Of a stretch of DNA of 64,000 bases, positions 53,007 to 60,983 are shown piece by piece. The notes beneath the pieces are model-generated. The model made no database searches and was not told the DNA's origin. It saw nothing but the letters and a program-made list of their open reading frames with translations. The stretch comes from Ferrovibrio terrae (GTDB lineage Bacteria; Pseudomonadota; Alphaproteobacteria; Ferrovibrionales; Ferrovibrionaceae): positions 842,001 through 906,000 of the forward strand of contig NZ_CP041636.1 of the NCBI RefSeq assembly GCF_007197755.1, in the 5' to 3' direction. Every line of letters begins with the position of its first letter. Position 1 is the first letter of the stretch. Both the position numbers and the translations under genes were made by a program.

Positions 53007-53359
53007 TGCGAGAAACCGCGGATCGCTTCGAGGGTCTCGCCGCCGGGCCGCACGACGCCATCAATGGCAAGCCCGTTCTCTCTCTGGAATTTGCGCAGGG
53101 CATAATCGTCACGCGCGCCCCACACTCCCGTCGGCCCGTTGGTGGCGGCGGTGTCGAGATAACCTTCCAGATGCAGCAGCCCCTGCAGCTTGCAGACATC
53201 GGCATGCCGGTTGGTCTGACCGGGCCCCACGCCTGCCTGCAGGTCGAACGGGCCATTGCCGGGCGATGCGGCGAACATGATTTCCGCCCCGGCCGGGTCG
53301 GGCAGGCAATCCAGGTCATCGCGGCTGGGCAGATCGAACAGGCGCTGGTGGGCGGACAT
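53003..53359 (-). CDS. Small peptidoglycan-binding-domain protein
   Basis: A 118-residue protein. Residues about 40-110 form a peptidoglycan-binding type-1-like module: TNRHADVCKLQGLLHLEGYL, then GPTGVWGARDDYALRKFQRENGL, IDGVVRPGGETLEAI. No signal peptide is seen. The module aligns along its length with residues 20-100 of the 484-residue protein at 56113 (shared NR-DV-K-Q-LL, PTG, AL-FQ--GL, DG and GETL positions). It is followed by the small membrane protein with an ATGA overlap. Confidence 0.75.
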   Translation of the reverse strand: MSAHQRLFDLPSRDDLDCLPDPAGAEIMFAASPGNGPFDLQAGVGPGQTNRHADVCKLQGLLHLEGYLDTAATNGPTGVWGARDDYALRKFQRENGLAIDGVVRPGGETLEAIRGFSQ

Positions 53360-53373
53360 CTGAGCTACTCTCC

Positions 53374-53446
53374 AAATGAGAACATAATAGGAATATATCG
53401 GCTGAATGTACTTGAAGCAAGATATTTTCGCTTTATGTTCTCATTT
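53374..53446. promoter_or_regulatory. Long-spaced 14-bp inverted repeat
   Basis: AAATGAGAACATAA (53374-53387) recurs in perfect inverted form as TTATGTTCTCATTT (53433-53446), with 45 bp of AT-rich DNA between. The left copy contains GAAC-N7-GAAT, one base from the alphaproteobacterial LexA pattern GAAC-N7-GAAC. It lies upstream of the divergent peptidoglycan-binding gene. A paired operator is likely; its regulator is not identified. Confidence 0.5.
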
Positions 53447-53470
53447 ACGACATATCAAAGGCTTAGCCGC

Positions 53471-53580
53471 GCCGCGAACCCAAACGAACCGCTACGAACC
53501 CGTACGAACGCCAGCGAACCGCCACGAACAGCCACGAAGCGCCACGAACCCGTACGAACCGAAACGAAGCCTCGCGAAGT
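53471..53580. repeat. Array of eleven 10-bp tandem repeats
   Basis: Eleven consecutive 10-bp units fill this interval with no slippage. All eleven have CGAA at unit positions 5-8, with consensus GCCACGAACC (examples: GCTACGAACC, CGTACGAACC, GCCACGAAGC). The period is not a multiple of three, so it is not a coding repeat. It lies between the inverted repeat at 53374-53446 and the thiolase start at 53658. The function is unknown; about one unit per helical turn puts every CGAA on one DNA face. Confidence 0.85.
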
Positions 53581-53657
53581 CCCCGCCATCGCCTTGACTT
53601 CACCCCCCGCCCCTCTTCTCTTAACCCGTCAACAACAAGACTTTCGGGAGAGACCGC

Positions 53658-54824
53658 ATGACCGCCTGCATCGTCGGCTGGCACCACAGCAAATTCGGCA
53701 AACTGGATGGTCGCGACGCCGAGGATCTCATCGTCGAGGCAGCAGTAGGCGCGATCCGCGACGCCGGCATCGAACCGAAGGATGTCGATGCGATCTATCT
53801 CGGCCATTTCAACGGCGGCCTGATCGACCAGGATTTCACGGCTTCGCTGGTGCTGCAGGCTGATCCCGCCCTGCGCTTCAAGCCCGCGACCCGGGTCGAG
53901 AATGCCTGCTCCACCGGCACGGCGGCGATCTATCAGGGCCTGAATGCGATTGCCGCGCGCAAGGCGCGGTTCGTGCTCTGCGTCGGCGTCGAGAAGATGA
54001 CCTCCTCGCCCAATGATGTGGTCGGCAACGTGCTGCTGAAGGCGAGCTACAAGAAGGCGGAAGTGTTCACCGATGGTGGCTTCGCCGGCGTGTTCGATTC
54101 GATCCAGAAACAGTATTTCCAGCGCTATGGCGACCAGTCGGATGCCACCGCGATGATCGCCGCCAAGAATCACAAGAACGGCGCCAGGAATCCGCTGGCG
54201 CATATGCAGAAGGATTTCGGCTACGACTTCTGCAAGACCGTGTCGGACAAGAACCCGATCGTGACCGGCGGCATGCGCCGCACCGACTGCTCGATGGTCT
54301 CCGACGGTGCGGCAGCACTTGTGATGACCGACGTGCAGACTGCGCTGGGCATGAAGAAGGCGATTGCCTTCCGCGCCTCGCGCCACGTGCAGGATTTCCT
54401 GCCGATGGCCAAGCGCGACGTGATCGCCTTCGAGGGTCCGGCCAAGGCCTGGGCCGATGCGCTGGGCGAAGCAGGCCTGAGCGTGTGGGATCTGTCGTTT
54501 GCCGAAAGCCACGACTGCTTCACGATTGCCGAGCTGATCGAATATGAAGCCATGGGGCTGACCGCACCGGGCGAAGGCAAGCGGGCGATCATGGAAGGCT
54601 GGGTCCAGGCCGACGGCAAGCTGCCGGTCAATCCTTCGGGCGGCCTGAAGTCGAAGGGCCATCCGATCGGCGCCACCGGCGTGTCGATGCATGTGATGGC
54701 GGCAATGCAGCTGAACGGCTCGGCCGGCGATATCCAGGTGAAGAACGCCAAACTCGGCGGCGTCTTCAACATGGGCGGCGTGGCGGTGGCCAACTACGTC
54801 TCGATCCTCGAACCGCTGCGGTGA
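53658..54824 (+). CDS. Thiolase family protein (acetyl-CoA acetyltransferase-like)
   Basis: A 388-residue thiolase-fold protein. The nucleophile Cys is in RVENACSTGTAAIYQG near residue 87; the C-terminal part has ESHDCFTIAELIEYEAMGL and NPSGGLKSKGHPIGATG with the catalytic His and the SCP-x/lipid-transfer-type HDCF in place of the usual NEAF. It probably cleaves or forms beta-ketoacyl-CoA. It is followed by an AcuI-type reductase gene, both on the plus strand with a dispersed repeat between. Confidence 0.9.
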   Translation: MTACIVGWHHSKFGKLDGRDAEDLIVEAAVGAIRDAGIEPKDVDAIYLGHFNGGLIDQDFTASLVLQADPALRFKPATRVENACSTGTAAIYQGLNAIAARKARFVLCVGVEKMTSSPNDVVGNVLLKASYKKAEVFTDGGFAGVFDSIQKQYFQRYGDQSDATAMIAAKNHKNGARNPLAHMQKDFGYDFCKTVSDKNPIVTGGMRRTDCSMVSDGAAALVMTDVQTALGMKKAIAFRASRHVQDFLPMAKRDVIAFEGPAKAWADALGEAGLSVWDLSFAESHDCFTIAELIEYEAMGLTAPGEGKRAIMEGWVQADGKLPVNPSGGLKSKGHPIGATGVSMHVMAAMQLNGSAGDIQVKNAKLGGVFNMGGVAVANYVSILEPLR

Positions 54825-54842
54825 GTCAGTCGATACAAGTAC

Positions 54843-54913
54843 GTCATCCCCGGGCTTGACCCGAGGATCTTTCTCAAATTGCCTGAGATGGTCGGGTCAA
54901 GCCCGACCATGAC
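54843..54913. repeat. Dispersed compound palindromic repeat, copy 4
   Basis: Starts GTCATCCCCGGGCTTGACC and ends GGGTCAAGCCCGACCATGAC. The inner dyad around CTCAAATTGCCTGAG is less conserved. It lies between the thiolase and the reductase genes. Confidence 0.78.
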
Positions 54914-54937
54914 GGTCTTGTAAGTAAGGAAGTGAAG

Positions 54938-55927
54938 ATGTCCGATACCTTCCGCGCCGTGGTCATCGAAGAGGTCGACGGCAAGCCGAAAGCCGGCTTC
55001 AAGGAGCTGACCAAGAAAGACCTGCCGCAGAATGACGTGCTGGTCGAGGTCGCCTATTCGACGCTGAACTACAAGGACGGCCTGGCGCTCACCGGCGGCC
55101 GCATTGCCCGCAAGCTGCCGATGGTGGCCGGCATAGATCTCGCCGGCACCGTGGTGATGTCGGGCAATTCCGATTTCAAGCCGGGCGACAAGGTGATCGT
55201 CAACGGCTATGGCCTGTCAGAGACGCAATGGGGCGCCTACAGCCGTTTCGCCAGCGTGAAAAGCGACTGGCTGGTGCGCCTGCCCGAAGCCTTCACGATG
55301 CAGGAGGCGATGGCGATCGGCACGGCGGGTTACACAGCCATGCTCTGCGTGATGGCGCTGGAAGATGCCGGCCTCTCCAAGGATGACGGCGAAGTGCTGG
55401 TGACCGGCGCTGCCGGCGGCGTCGGTTCGGTCGCCATCGCGATCCTGGCGCGTAAGGGCTACAAGGTGGTGGCTGCCACCGGCCGTCCCGAGACGCATGA
55501 CTATCTCGCATCCCTGGGCGCCACCGGTTTTGTCGCACGCGAGGACCTGGCCACCAAGGGCGCGCCGATGGCCAAGGAACGCTGGGCGGCAGCGATAGAC
55601 TCCGTCGGCGGCCAGACGCTCGCCACCGTGCTGAGCCAGGTGAAATACGGTGGCTTCGTCGCCGCCTGCGGTCTGGCGGGCGGCACGGATCTGCCGGCCA
55701 GCGTGTTCCCCTTCATCCTGCGCAATGTCAGCCTGCTCGGCGTCGATTCCGTGATGGCGCCGATGCACAAACGCAAGCGCGCCTGGTGGCAGCTGGCACA
55801 GGACCTGCCGAAGGGTGCGCTTGCCAAGATGACCGAGGTGCATCCGCTGTCGGAGGTGCTGGAACTGGCACCGAAGATTCTGGCCGGCCAGATCCGCGGT
55901 CGCGTCGTGATCGACGTCAGCAAGTAA
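54938..55927 (+). CDS. Zinc-free MDR oxidoreductase, acrylyl-CoA-reductase (AcuI/YhdH) type
   Basis: A 329-residue medium-chain reductase. The N-terminal GroES-like domain has VEVAYSTLNYKDGLALTGG and PMVAGIDLAGTVV, and the Rossmann loop is VLVTGAAGGVGSVAIAIL near residue 150, for NADPH. FILRNVSLLGVDSVM with KRKRAWWQLAQDLP are YhdH/AcuI family blocks. Such enzymes reduce acrylyl-CoA to propionyl-CoA, a detoxification or propionate step. AAGGA 7 nt before ATG 54938 fixes the start. Confidence 0.88.
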   Translation: MSDTFRAVVIEEVDGKPKAGFKELTKKDLPQNDVLVEVAYSTLNYKDGLALTGGRIARKLPMVAGIDLAGTVVMSGNSDFKPGDKVIVNGYGLSETQWGAYSRFASVKSDWLVRLPEAFTMQEAMAIGTAGYTAMLCVMALEDAGLSKDDGEVLVTGAAGGVGSVAIAILARKGYKVVAATGRPETHDYLASLGATGFVAREDLATKGAPMAKERWAAAIDSVGGQTLATVLSQVKYGGFVAACGLAGGTDLPASVFPFILRNVSLLGVDSVMAPMHKRKRAWWQLAQDLPKGALAKMTEVHPLSEVLELAPKILAGQIRGRVVIDVSK

Positions 55928-55938
55928 CTCACCCCTTC

Positions 55939-56019
55939 GTCATGCCCGGACTTGATCCGGGCAGCCACGCCTTTTCGAAACCAGACTTCGTGGATGGCCG
56001 GGTCAAGCCCGGGCATGAC
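55939..56019. repeat. Dispersed compound palindromic repeat, copy 5
   Basis: Starts GTCATGCCCGGACTTGATCC and ends GGGTCAAGCCCGGGCATGAC, ends inverted. It follows the reductase stop and precedes the peptidoglycan-binding fusion gene. Closest to copy 2, including the CGTGGATGG stretch. Confidence 0.8.
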
Positions 56020-56112
56020 GGCTGAAGCTATTCTTGAATAAAGAACAAATATGGTATATATTATAGGAATATTATCAATACACCTGTATTCACCCGGATG
56101 GAGTTTTCCGCC

Positions 56113-57567
56113 ATGTCATTGCTTCCATTTCAAAATCCCCCGGACGATCTGTTCAGCTTCTCCGGCTCGGTCGGCCGCTTCGGCGACAACAACCGCGATG
56201 ACGTGATCAAGGCGCAGGCCCTGCTGGCCAATTCCGGCTATTACGAGCTGCCCGACCCCGGCATGCCCACCGGCTGGCCCGGCGGCGAGCTGAACCGCGC
56301 GCTGATGCGCTTCCAGAAAGACCATGGGCTTGAGCCGGACGGCACGCTGCTGCCGCTCGGCCCATTCGGTGTCGGCGAGACTGGTGTCGGCGAGACGCTG
56401 TCCACCCTGAAGGACGAACTTCGCGCCCCGCTCGAAGGATTTGTGCCTCCGAGCGTCAAGGAGGTCGACGACTTCTATCGCCTCCGTCCTGCGCTGGACG
56501 GCAATGGCAAGCCGATAACCAATGTTTATTTGCGCTCAGGTGACGGCGGCAGCGGCGAACCCATCGGACTCAAGCCGTCGCAGGTGATGAGCGACGAACC
56601 GCCGGAGCAATTCGCGCCGAAGGCCGGAGAGCAGACGGCGTTGCTTGCGCCCGCCGTGCAGGTTGGCACGCGAGTGATCCCACAGATTCCGAATCTGCTA
56701 CGCGGTTTAGGAATTCTGGCACCGGCAGCGATGCTGCCGTTGTCCGGCGACAGTCAACAACCTACCGACAAATCCGATAACGACGCGCAACGTGAACCGG
56801 AACGCGCACAGCCTGAAGAAGACCGCCAACAGCAGGATTTCGCCAAGCCACAGCACGGCCGCATCATCATTGCCGAGGACGGCAAGGAATTGCACGTCCC
56901 GCCGCTCGGCACTTGGGCCAAAGACCTCAGTCCGGAAGACCGGCAGATTGCCGATGTCCTCAATGACGCGTTCGCAATCAAGATGCAGGGCCTGCATACC
57001 GGCGGCAGCCGGGGCAACGCGCTGACGCAAGAAGGCGTGAACATGGCGATCGAGGAATGTGTGAAGGTCGCGCGGGAAATCTTCCCGGATGCAACCGTGG
57101 GGCACATCTTTGGCGGCAATCCTGAAGGAGACGCGGATATCGAGGCATTGAAGGAAGAACACCTGTGGAATTACGACGAGAACGGTAAATTCGTGCGCCA
57201 AGGCAGTAACCGGCCGGATTTCGGCATTGCCGTCGCCCGCGATATCGTGGAAATGGTGCGTGGCAATACCTTTGACAGCGATGGCGCCGGTAACCCCGAT
57301 GATCGCGAGGCAACGGCGCGCGACGGCATCAAAGCCAAGACGCCGGGCGAGAGAATGGTGATGCTCGAAAAACGGGGATCTGAGATGTCTGAGCAGGAAT
57401 TCCGCAGGAATGCGCGGGAAGCCTGTCTCGCCGCCTTCATCGAACTGCGCGAGGATTGGGAAAAACGCGGTGAACTCAAGAAACCTGCATCAAAGATACC
57501 GAAAGATTACAAAGGGCCTGAAAGCGCACAGCGCGCCAAAGATCAGAGAGAAAAGAACCAGAAATGA
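56113..57567 (+). CDS. Peptidoglycan-binding-domain protein with unrecognised C-terminal domain
   Basis: A 484-residue protein in three parts. Residues about 20-100 form a peptidoglycan-binding module homologous to the 118-residue protein at 53003. Residues about 100-245 are a linker with a short hydrophobic stretch (LLRGLGILAPAAMLPL) and then a strongly charged Gln/Glu segment. Residues 245-484 are a hydrophilic alpha/beta domain I do not recognise (landmarks LHTGGSRGNALTQEG, HLWNYDENGKF, SNRPDFGIAVARDIV). No signal peptide is seen. A 15-bp tandem duplication encodes GVGETGVGET. ATG 56113 follows GGAG by 9 nt; ATG 56098 is also in frame. The layout recalls cell-wall-targeted effectors, but toxicity is only a hypothesis. 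Confidence 0.72.
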   Translation: MSLLPFQNPPDDLFSFSGSVGRFGDNNRDDVIKAQALLANSGYYELPDPGMPTGWPGGELNRALMRFQKDHGLEPDGTLLPLGPFGVGETGVGETLSTLKDELRAPLEGFVPPSVKEVDDFYRLRPALDGNGKPITNVYLRSGDGGSGEPIGLKPSQVMSDEPPEQFAPKAGEQTALLAPAVQVGTRVIPQIPNLLRGLGILAPAAMLPLSGDSQQPTDKSDNDAQREPERAQPEEDRQQQDFAKPQHGRIIIAEDGKELHVPPLGTWAKDLSPEDRQIADVLNDAFAIKMQGLHTGGSRGNALTQEGVNMAIEECVKVAREIFPDATVGHIFGGNPEGDADIEALKEEHLWNYDENGKFVRQGSNRPDFGIAVARDIVEMVRGNTFDSDGAGNPDDREATARDGIKAKTPGERMVMLEKRGSEMSEQEFRRNAREACLAAFIELREDWEKRGELKKPASKIPKDYKGPESAQRAKDQREKNQK

Positions 57568-57614
57568 TAGTCTGGGCAGAAAACAGCCATGTCGTTTAGG
57601 CAGGAAACTCAAGC

Positions 57615-58370
57615 ATGCCGGTAAGAAAAATCCCTATCCCCATAGTGACGCCGATCCCGCAACCCGATCTGACACCGCAGCAGGGCAGGCCGAACTTTCT
57701 GTCCCGCAGGGTCTGCCTCAATATGGACGATTGGCGTGCCTTCGGCGATGCGCTGCAGATTGCCTGTCCTTATGGTCGTTACCTGGGAACCGAATACCAG
57801 CCAGAACCCGAGCCGCCGCGTCCGCCCCGCTTCCAGCTCAGATCGCATATCGCCGATGCGCTGGAAGACACCACGATCGGAAGGGGCAGCAGAACCAGTT
57901 CCGTCTTCGATCCTAACTGGCGCCTGGAATACCGGAAGAAGCGATACACCTGGGGATACACGCAGGCCAAACCGGATCCGAAATTCTATATGCAGCTCGG
58001 TGGGTATCCGAGGAAAGACGAGCTTGGATTCGAGGAAATGGGGTCCGGCCTCTTCGTCATGGCCGTTTCTCCGCGTAACGAAAATCACATCGCCTTCTCG
58101 CGCGCGTTTTTCTCACTGTTCGGAAAATTTGCCAGCAAGCGACATCAGTGCAGCGTCTCTTTTCCCTATTACAGACACTATGATCATAAGGCCAACGGCG
58201 ATATCTGGATCGGGCACCACACCATCCGCTGGCTGCTGGCCGACCCTACCCGTTTGGTCGATTTCGTCCGCTTCCCGCGTGACCCGACAGAGCCAGTAGA
58301 CCCGGACAGGTCGATTGGATGCGGCCTGCGCCCTATCGAGGACAAATGGCGGGCCAAGCTCGGACTTTAA
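57615..58370 (+). CDS. Unrecognised protein downstream of the peptidoglycan-binding fusion
   Basis: A 251-residue soluble protein of no family I know. It starts with a Pro-rich stretch (PIPIVTPIPQPDLTPQQGRP), has an aromatic and basic middle (YRKKRYTWGYTQAKPDPKFY) and a C-terminal part with SFPYYRHYDHKANGDIWIGH. There is no signal peptide or transmembrane helix. It begins 47 bp after the fusion gene, so they may form an operon; a cognate partner or immunity role is inference from position only. Its composition looks slightly less GC-biased than its neighbours. Confidence 0.7.
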   Translation: MPVRKIPIPIVTPIPQPDLTPQQGRPNFLSRRVCLNMDDWRAFGDALQIACPYGRYLGTEYQPEPEPPRPPRFQLRSHIADALEDTTIGRGSRTSSVFDPNWRLEYRKKRYTWGYTQAKPDPKFYMQLGGYPRKDELGFEEMGSGLFVMAVSPRNENHIAFSRAFFSLFGKFASKRHQCSVSFPYYRHYDHKANGDIWIGHHTIRWLLADPTRLVDFVRFPRDPTEPVDPDRSIGCGLRPIEDKWRAKLGL

Positions 58371-58424
58371 GCCCTGACGCTTCCCTCTTGCCCGCTGCCC
58401 GCGCCGCCTGTAGTCTGAGTCACA

Positions 58425-58443
58425 TTGTAATGCTGCCTTACAA
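58425..58443. promoter_or_regulatory. Dyad before the feruloyl-CoA synthetase gene
   Basis: TTGTAA-N7-TTACAA is a 6-bp inverted repeat ending about 42 bp before the start codon. The spacing fits a MarR- or TetR-type operator. No regulator gene adjoins it. Confidence 0.35.
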
Positions 58444-58485
58444 AATGGGTGGCGCGATAAAAAGCCGGTTTCCGTGGGAGGAAAC

Positions 58486-60285
58486 ATGATTCAGCCGGGC
58501 GAGACCAAACCGTCCTTCCTGCCGCTCGAGCTTGCCGTGCCGCGCATCCGCCGCCGCGAGATTCCCAGCGGTGGCTTCATCCTTCACTCCGAAGAGCCGC
58601 TCGGCGCCCATGCCGATCATCTCGGCCAGTTGCTGCAGGCACAGGCCGAACGCCAGCCGCAGAGCGTATTCCTCGCCGAGAAAACCCCCACCGGCGGCTG
58701 GCGCAAAGTGAGCTATGGCGATGCCTGGGATGCCGCGCGCAGCATCGCGCAAGGCTTGCTCGATCGCGGCCTCGACCAGTCGACACCCATCGTGATTCTC
58801 TCAGGCAACAGCATCGATCATGCCCTGCTGATGCTGGGCGGCTTCGTCGCCGGCGTGCCGGTCACGCCGGTGAGCGTCGCCTATTCGCTGATGAGTGGCG
58901 ATTTCGCCAAGGTGCATCACATTGTCGGACTGGTGAAACCACGTTTGATTTTTGCCCAGGGAAATGGAAACTTGGGCGGCGGGCCATTCGAAAAAGTGCT
59001 CGCCACACTGCCCAGGGAGATCGAGACGATCACCGATCTCGCCGTGCTTCGGTCCGCCGAACCCACAGCGGCCGTTGATGCGCGCTTTGCCGCGATCCGT
59101 CCCGACTGGGTGGCGAAGTATCTCTTCACGTCGGGTTCGACCGGCCTGCCCAAAGGCGTGATCAACACGCATCGCATGCTGTGTTCCAATCAGCAGGCGA
59201 TCGCGCAGATCTGGCCCTTCCTGCAGACGACGCCGCCGGTGCTGCTGGATTGGTTGCCGTGGAACCACACCTTCGGCGGTAACCACAATTTCAACATGGT
59301 GCTGCGCCAGGGCGGTACGCTGCATATCGACGACGGCAAGCCGGCGCCCGGCCTCGTCGAGAAGACTGTCGCCAACTTAAGCGACGTCTCACCGACGATC
59401 TATTTCAACGTGCCGGCCGGCTATGCCATGCTGATCCCGCATCTGGAGAAAGATGCTACGCTCTGCGAGCGCTTTTTCCGCAAGCTGCAGATGATCTTCT
59501 ATGCTGGCGCGGCTTTGCCGCCCGATCTCTGGGCGAGGCTCGAAGCCCTCTCCATCCGCACGCTGGGCAAACGCGTGATCATGACGTCCAGCTGGGGTTC
59601 GACCGAGACCTCGCCGCTGGCCACCGCGGCGCATTACCCGATCGAGCGCGCCGGCGTGATCGGCGTGCCGGTGCCCGGCGTGCAACTCAAATTTGTTCCT
59701 TCGGGCAGCAAGCTGGAAATCCGCGTCAAAGGGCCCAACGTGACGCCGGGCTATATCGGCAGCGAGGAACAGACGAAAAAGGCTTTCGACGAGGACGGCT
59801 TCTACTGCATCGGCGATGCCGCGAAACTTGCAGATGAAAACGATCCGGCCAGTGGCGTGGTCTTCGACGGCCGCACGGCGGAAGACTTCAAGCTGACCAC
59901 CGGCACCTGGGTCCATGTCGGCGGTGTGCGCGTGGCAGCCATCGCCGCCTGTTCACCGCTGCTGCAGGATGCCGTGGTGACCGGACAGGATCGCAGCGTC
60001 ATCGGGCTTCTCGCATGGCCTTCCGCTGCGGCGAAAGAGATCGCGCCAGAAGAATTGCGCCGGCAGATCGCGGAAAAGCTCAGCCAACATAACAAGACGC
60101 AGGGCGGTTCGTCGCTGAAGGTGCAGCGCGTGTTGCTGCTGAGCGAGCCGCCGTCCATCGATGCCAACGAGATCACCGACAAGGGCTATATCAACCAGCG
60201 CGCGACACTGGAACGCCGTCACGCGGATGTGATGCGCCTCTATATCGATCCGCCTGCCCCCGACGTGATCACCGTCACCGACTGA
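58486..60285 (+). CDS. fcs: Feruloyl-CoA synthetase family ANL enzyme
   Basis: Activates a carboxylic acid, probably ferulate or another hydroxycinnamate, to its CoA thioester through an adenylate. A 599-residue enzyme: KYLFTSGSTGLPKGVINTH near residue 215 is the AMP-binding loop, VIMTSSWGSTETSPLAT near residue 365 the A5 block, and DGFYCIGDAAKL near residue 440 the A7 block. The unusual FDGRTAEDFKLTTGTWVHVGGVR hinge is typical of feruloyl-CoA synthetases. GGGAGGA before ATG 58486 fixes the start. No hydratase-aldolase gene is nearby, so the substrate is not certain. Confidence 0.87.
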   Translation: MIQPGETKPSFLPLELAVPRIRRREIPSGGFILHSEEPLGAHADHLGQLLQAQAERQPQSVFLAEKTPTGGWRKVSYGDAWDAARSIAQGLLDRGLDQSTPIVILSGNSIDHALLMLGGFVAGVPVTPVSVAYSLMSGDFAKVHHIVGLVKPRLIFAQGNGNLGGGPFEKVLATLPREIETITDLAVLRSAEPTAAVDARFAAIRPDWVAKYLFTSGSTGLPKGVINTHRMLCSNQQAIAQIWPFLQTTPPVLLDWLPWNHTFGGNHNFNMVLRQGGTLHIDDGKPAPGLVEKTVANLSDVSPTIYFNVPAGYAMLIPHLEKDATLCERFFRKLQMIFYAGAALPPDLWARLEALSIRTLGKRVIMTSSWGSTETSPLATAAHYPIERAGVIGVPVPGVQLKFVPSGSKLEIRVKGPNVTPGYIGSEEQTKKAFDEDGFYCIGDAAKLADENDPASGVVFDGRTAEDFKLTTGTWVHVGGVRVAAIAACSPLLQDAVVTGQDRSVIGLLAWPSAAAKEIAPEELRRQIAEKLSQHNKTQGGSSLKVQRVLLLSEPPSIDANEITDKGYINQRATLERRHADVMRLYIDPPAPDVITVTD

Positions 60286-60366
60286 GACGACGCATCGCCC
60301 TAGATTGCGCGCGATACCGAGCCATATTCTGCCTCGGGTTTTTTGCAAAGTCTTAGGAGATACGCC

Positions 60367-60924
60367 GTGACGCGACGTTTGCTCGCCACGTTGGCGTTCG
60401 GCCTGACGCTGGCCGCTGGTTTCGCTTTGGGTACCATCGGCCGCTCACCGGCCGACACGCAGGCGCAGGCCGCCGATACCGATATTCCCACCATTCCCTC
60501 GACCGCCGCGATTTTCGTCGCCGTGAATGCGCAGGATACGAGTGACGCCGAGCGCCATCTGTATCCGGCACCGCAGACCGCCCTGCAGATCGCGGACTCG
60601 CTCGGTCTCAGCGAGGGCCAGCGCGCGCAGTTGCGCCAGTTGCAGCACGATACCGATGCCGAGATCGCCGCGCTGGGCCGCCGCCTGGTCGCCGAGGAAC
60701 GCCGGCTGGCGCGCGCCTTTGCCGACAACAATATCGAGGCGACGCGCGTCGATGCGCTGACAGCACGGATTTCCGCGCTGGATGGCCGCATCCGCGCGTT
60801 GCGGCTGCGCAGCCATCTGGCCGCGCGCGACGCACTGACGCCGGACCAGCTGCTGCGCTTCGCCAGTCTGCGCGGCTATGACTCCGCCCCGGACAACGAA
60901 CGCGAGGACGATCTGCTGCGTTAA
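60367..60924 (+). CDS. Spy/CpxP-like periplasmic protein
   Basis: A 185-residue protein with an N-terminal signal or anchor (residues about 4-24, LLATLAFGLTLAAGFALG). The remainder is helical: SLGLSEGQRAQLRQLQHDTDAEIAAL, LVAEERRLARAFADNNIEATRV, and ALTPDQLLRFASLRGY. This is the two-hairpin pattern of Spy, CpxP and periplasmic metal sensors with their LTxxQ-type motifs (LSEGQ, LTPDQ). GTG 60367 is chosen because AGGAGA ends 6 nt before it. It may be a chaperone or sensor; no metal ligands stand out. Confidence 0.75.
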   Translation: MTRRLLATLAFGLTLAAGFALGTIGRSPADTQAQAADTDIPTIPSTAAIFVAVNAQDTSDAERHLYPAPQTALQIADSLGLSEGQRAQLRQLQHDTDAEIAALGRRLVAEERRLARAFADNNIEATRVDALTARISALDGRIRALRLRSHLAARDALTPDQLLRFASLRGYDSAPDNEREDDLLR

Positions 60925-60983
60925 CGTCTTCAATCCGCCGTAATTTCTGGTTTAGGATCATGCCGACGCCCTGAGAGACCGGC

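Noticed and set aside
53471-53580. CRISPR array
   Set aside because: Units are 10 bp with no spacers, and there are no cas genes.
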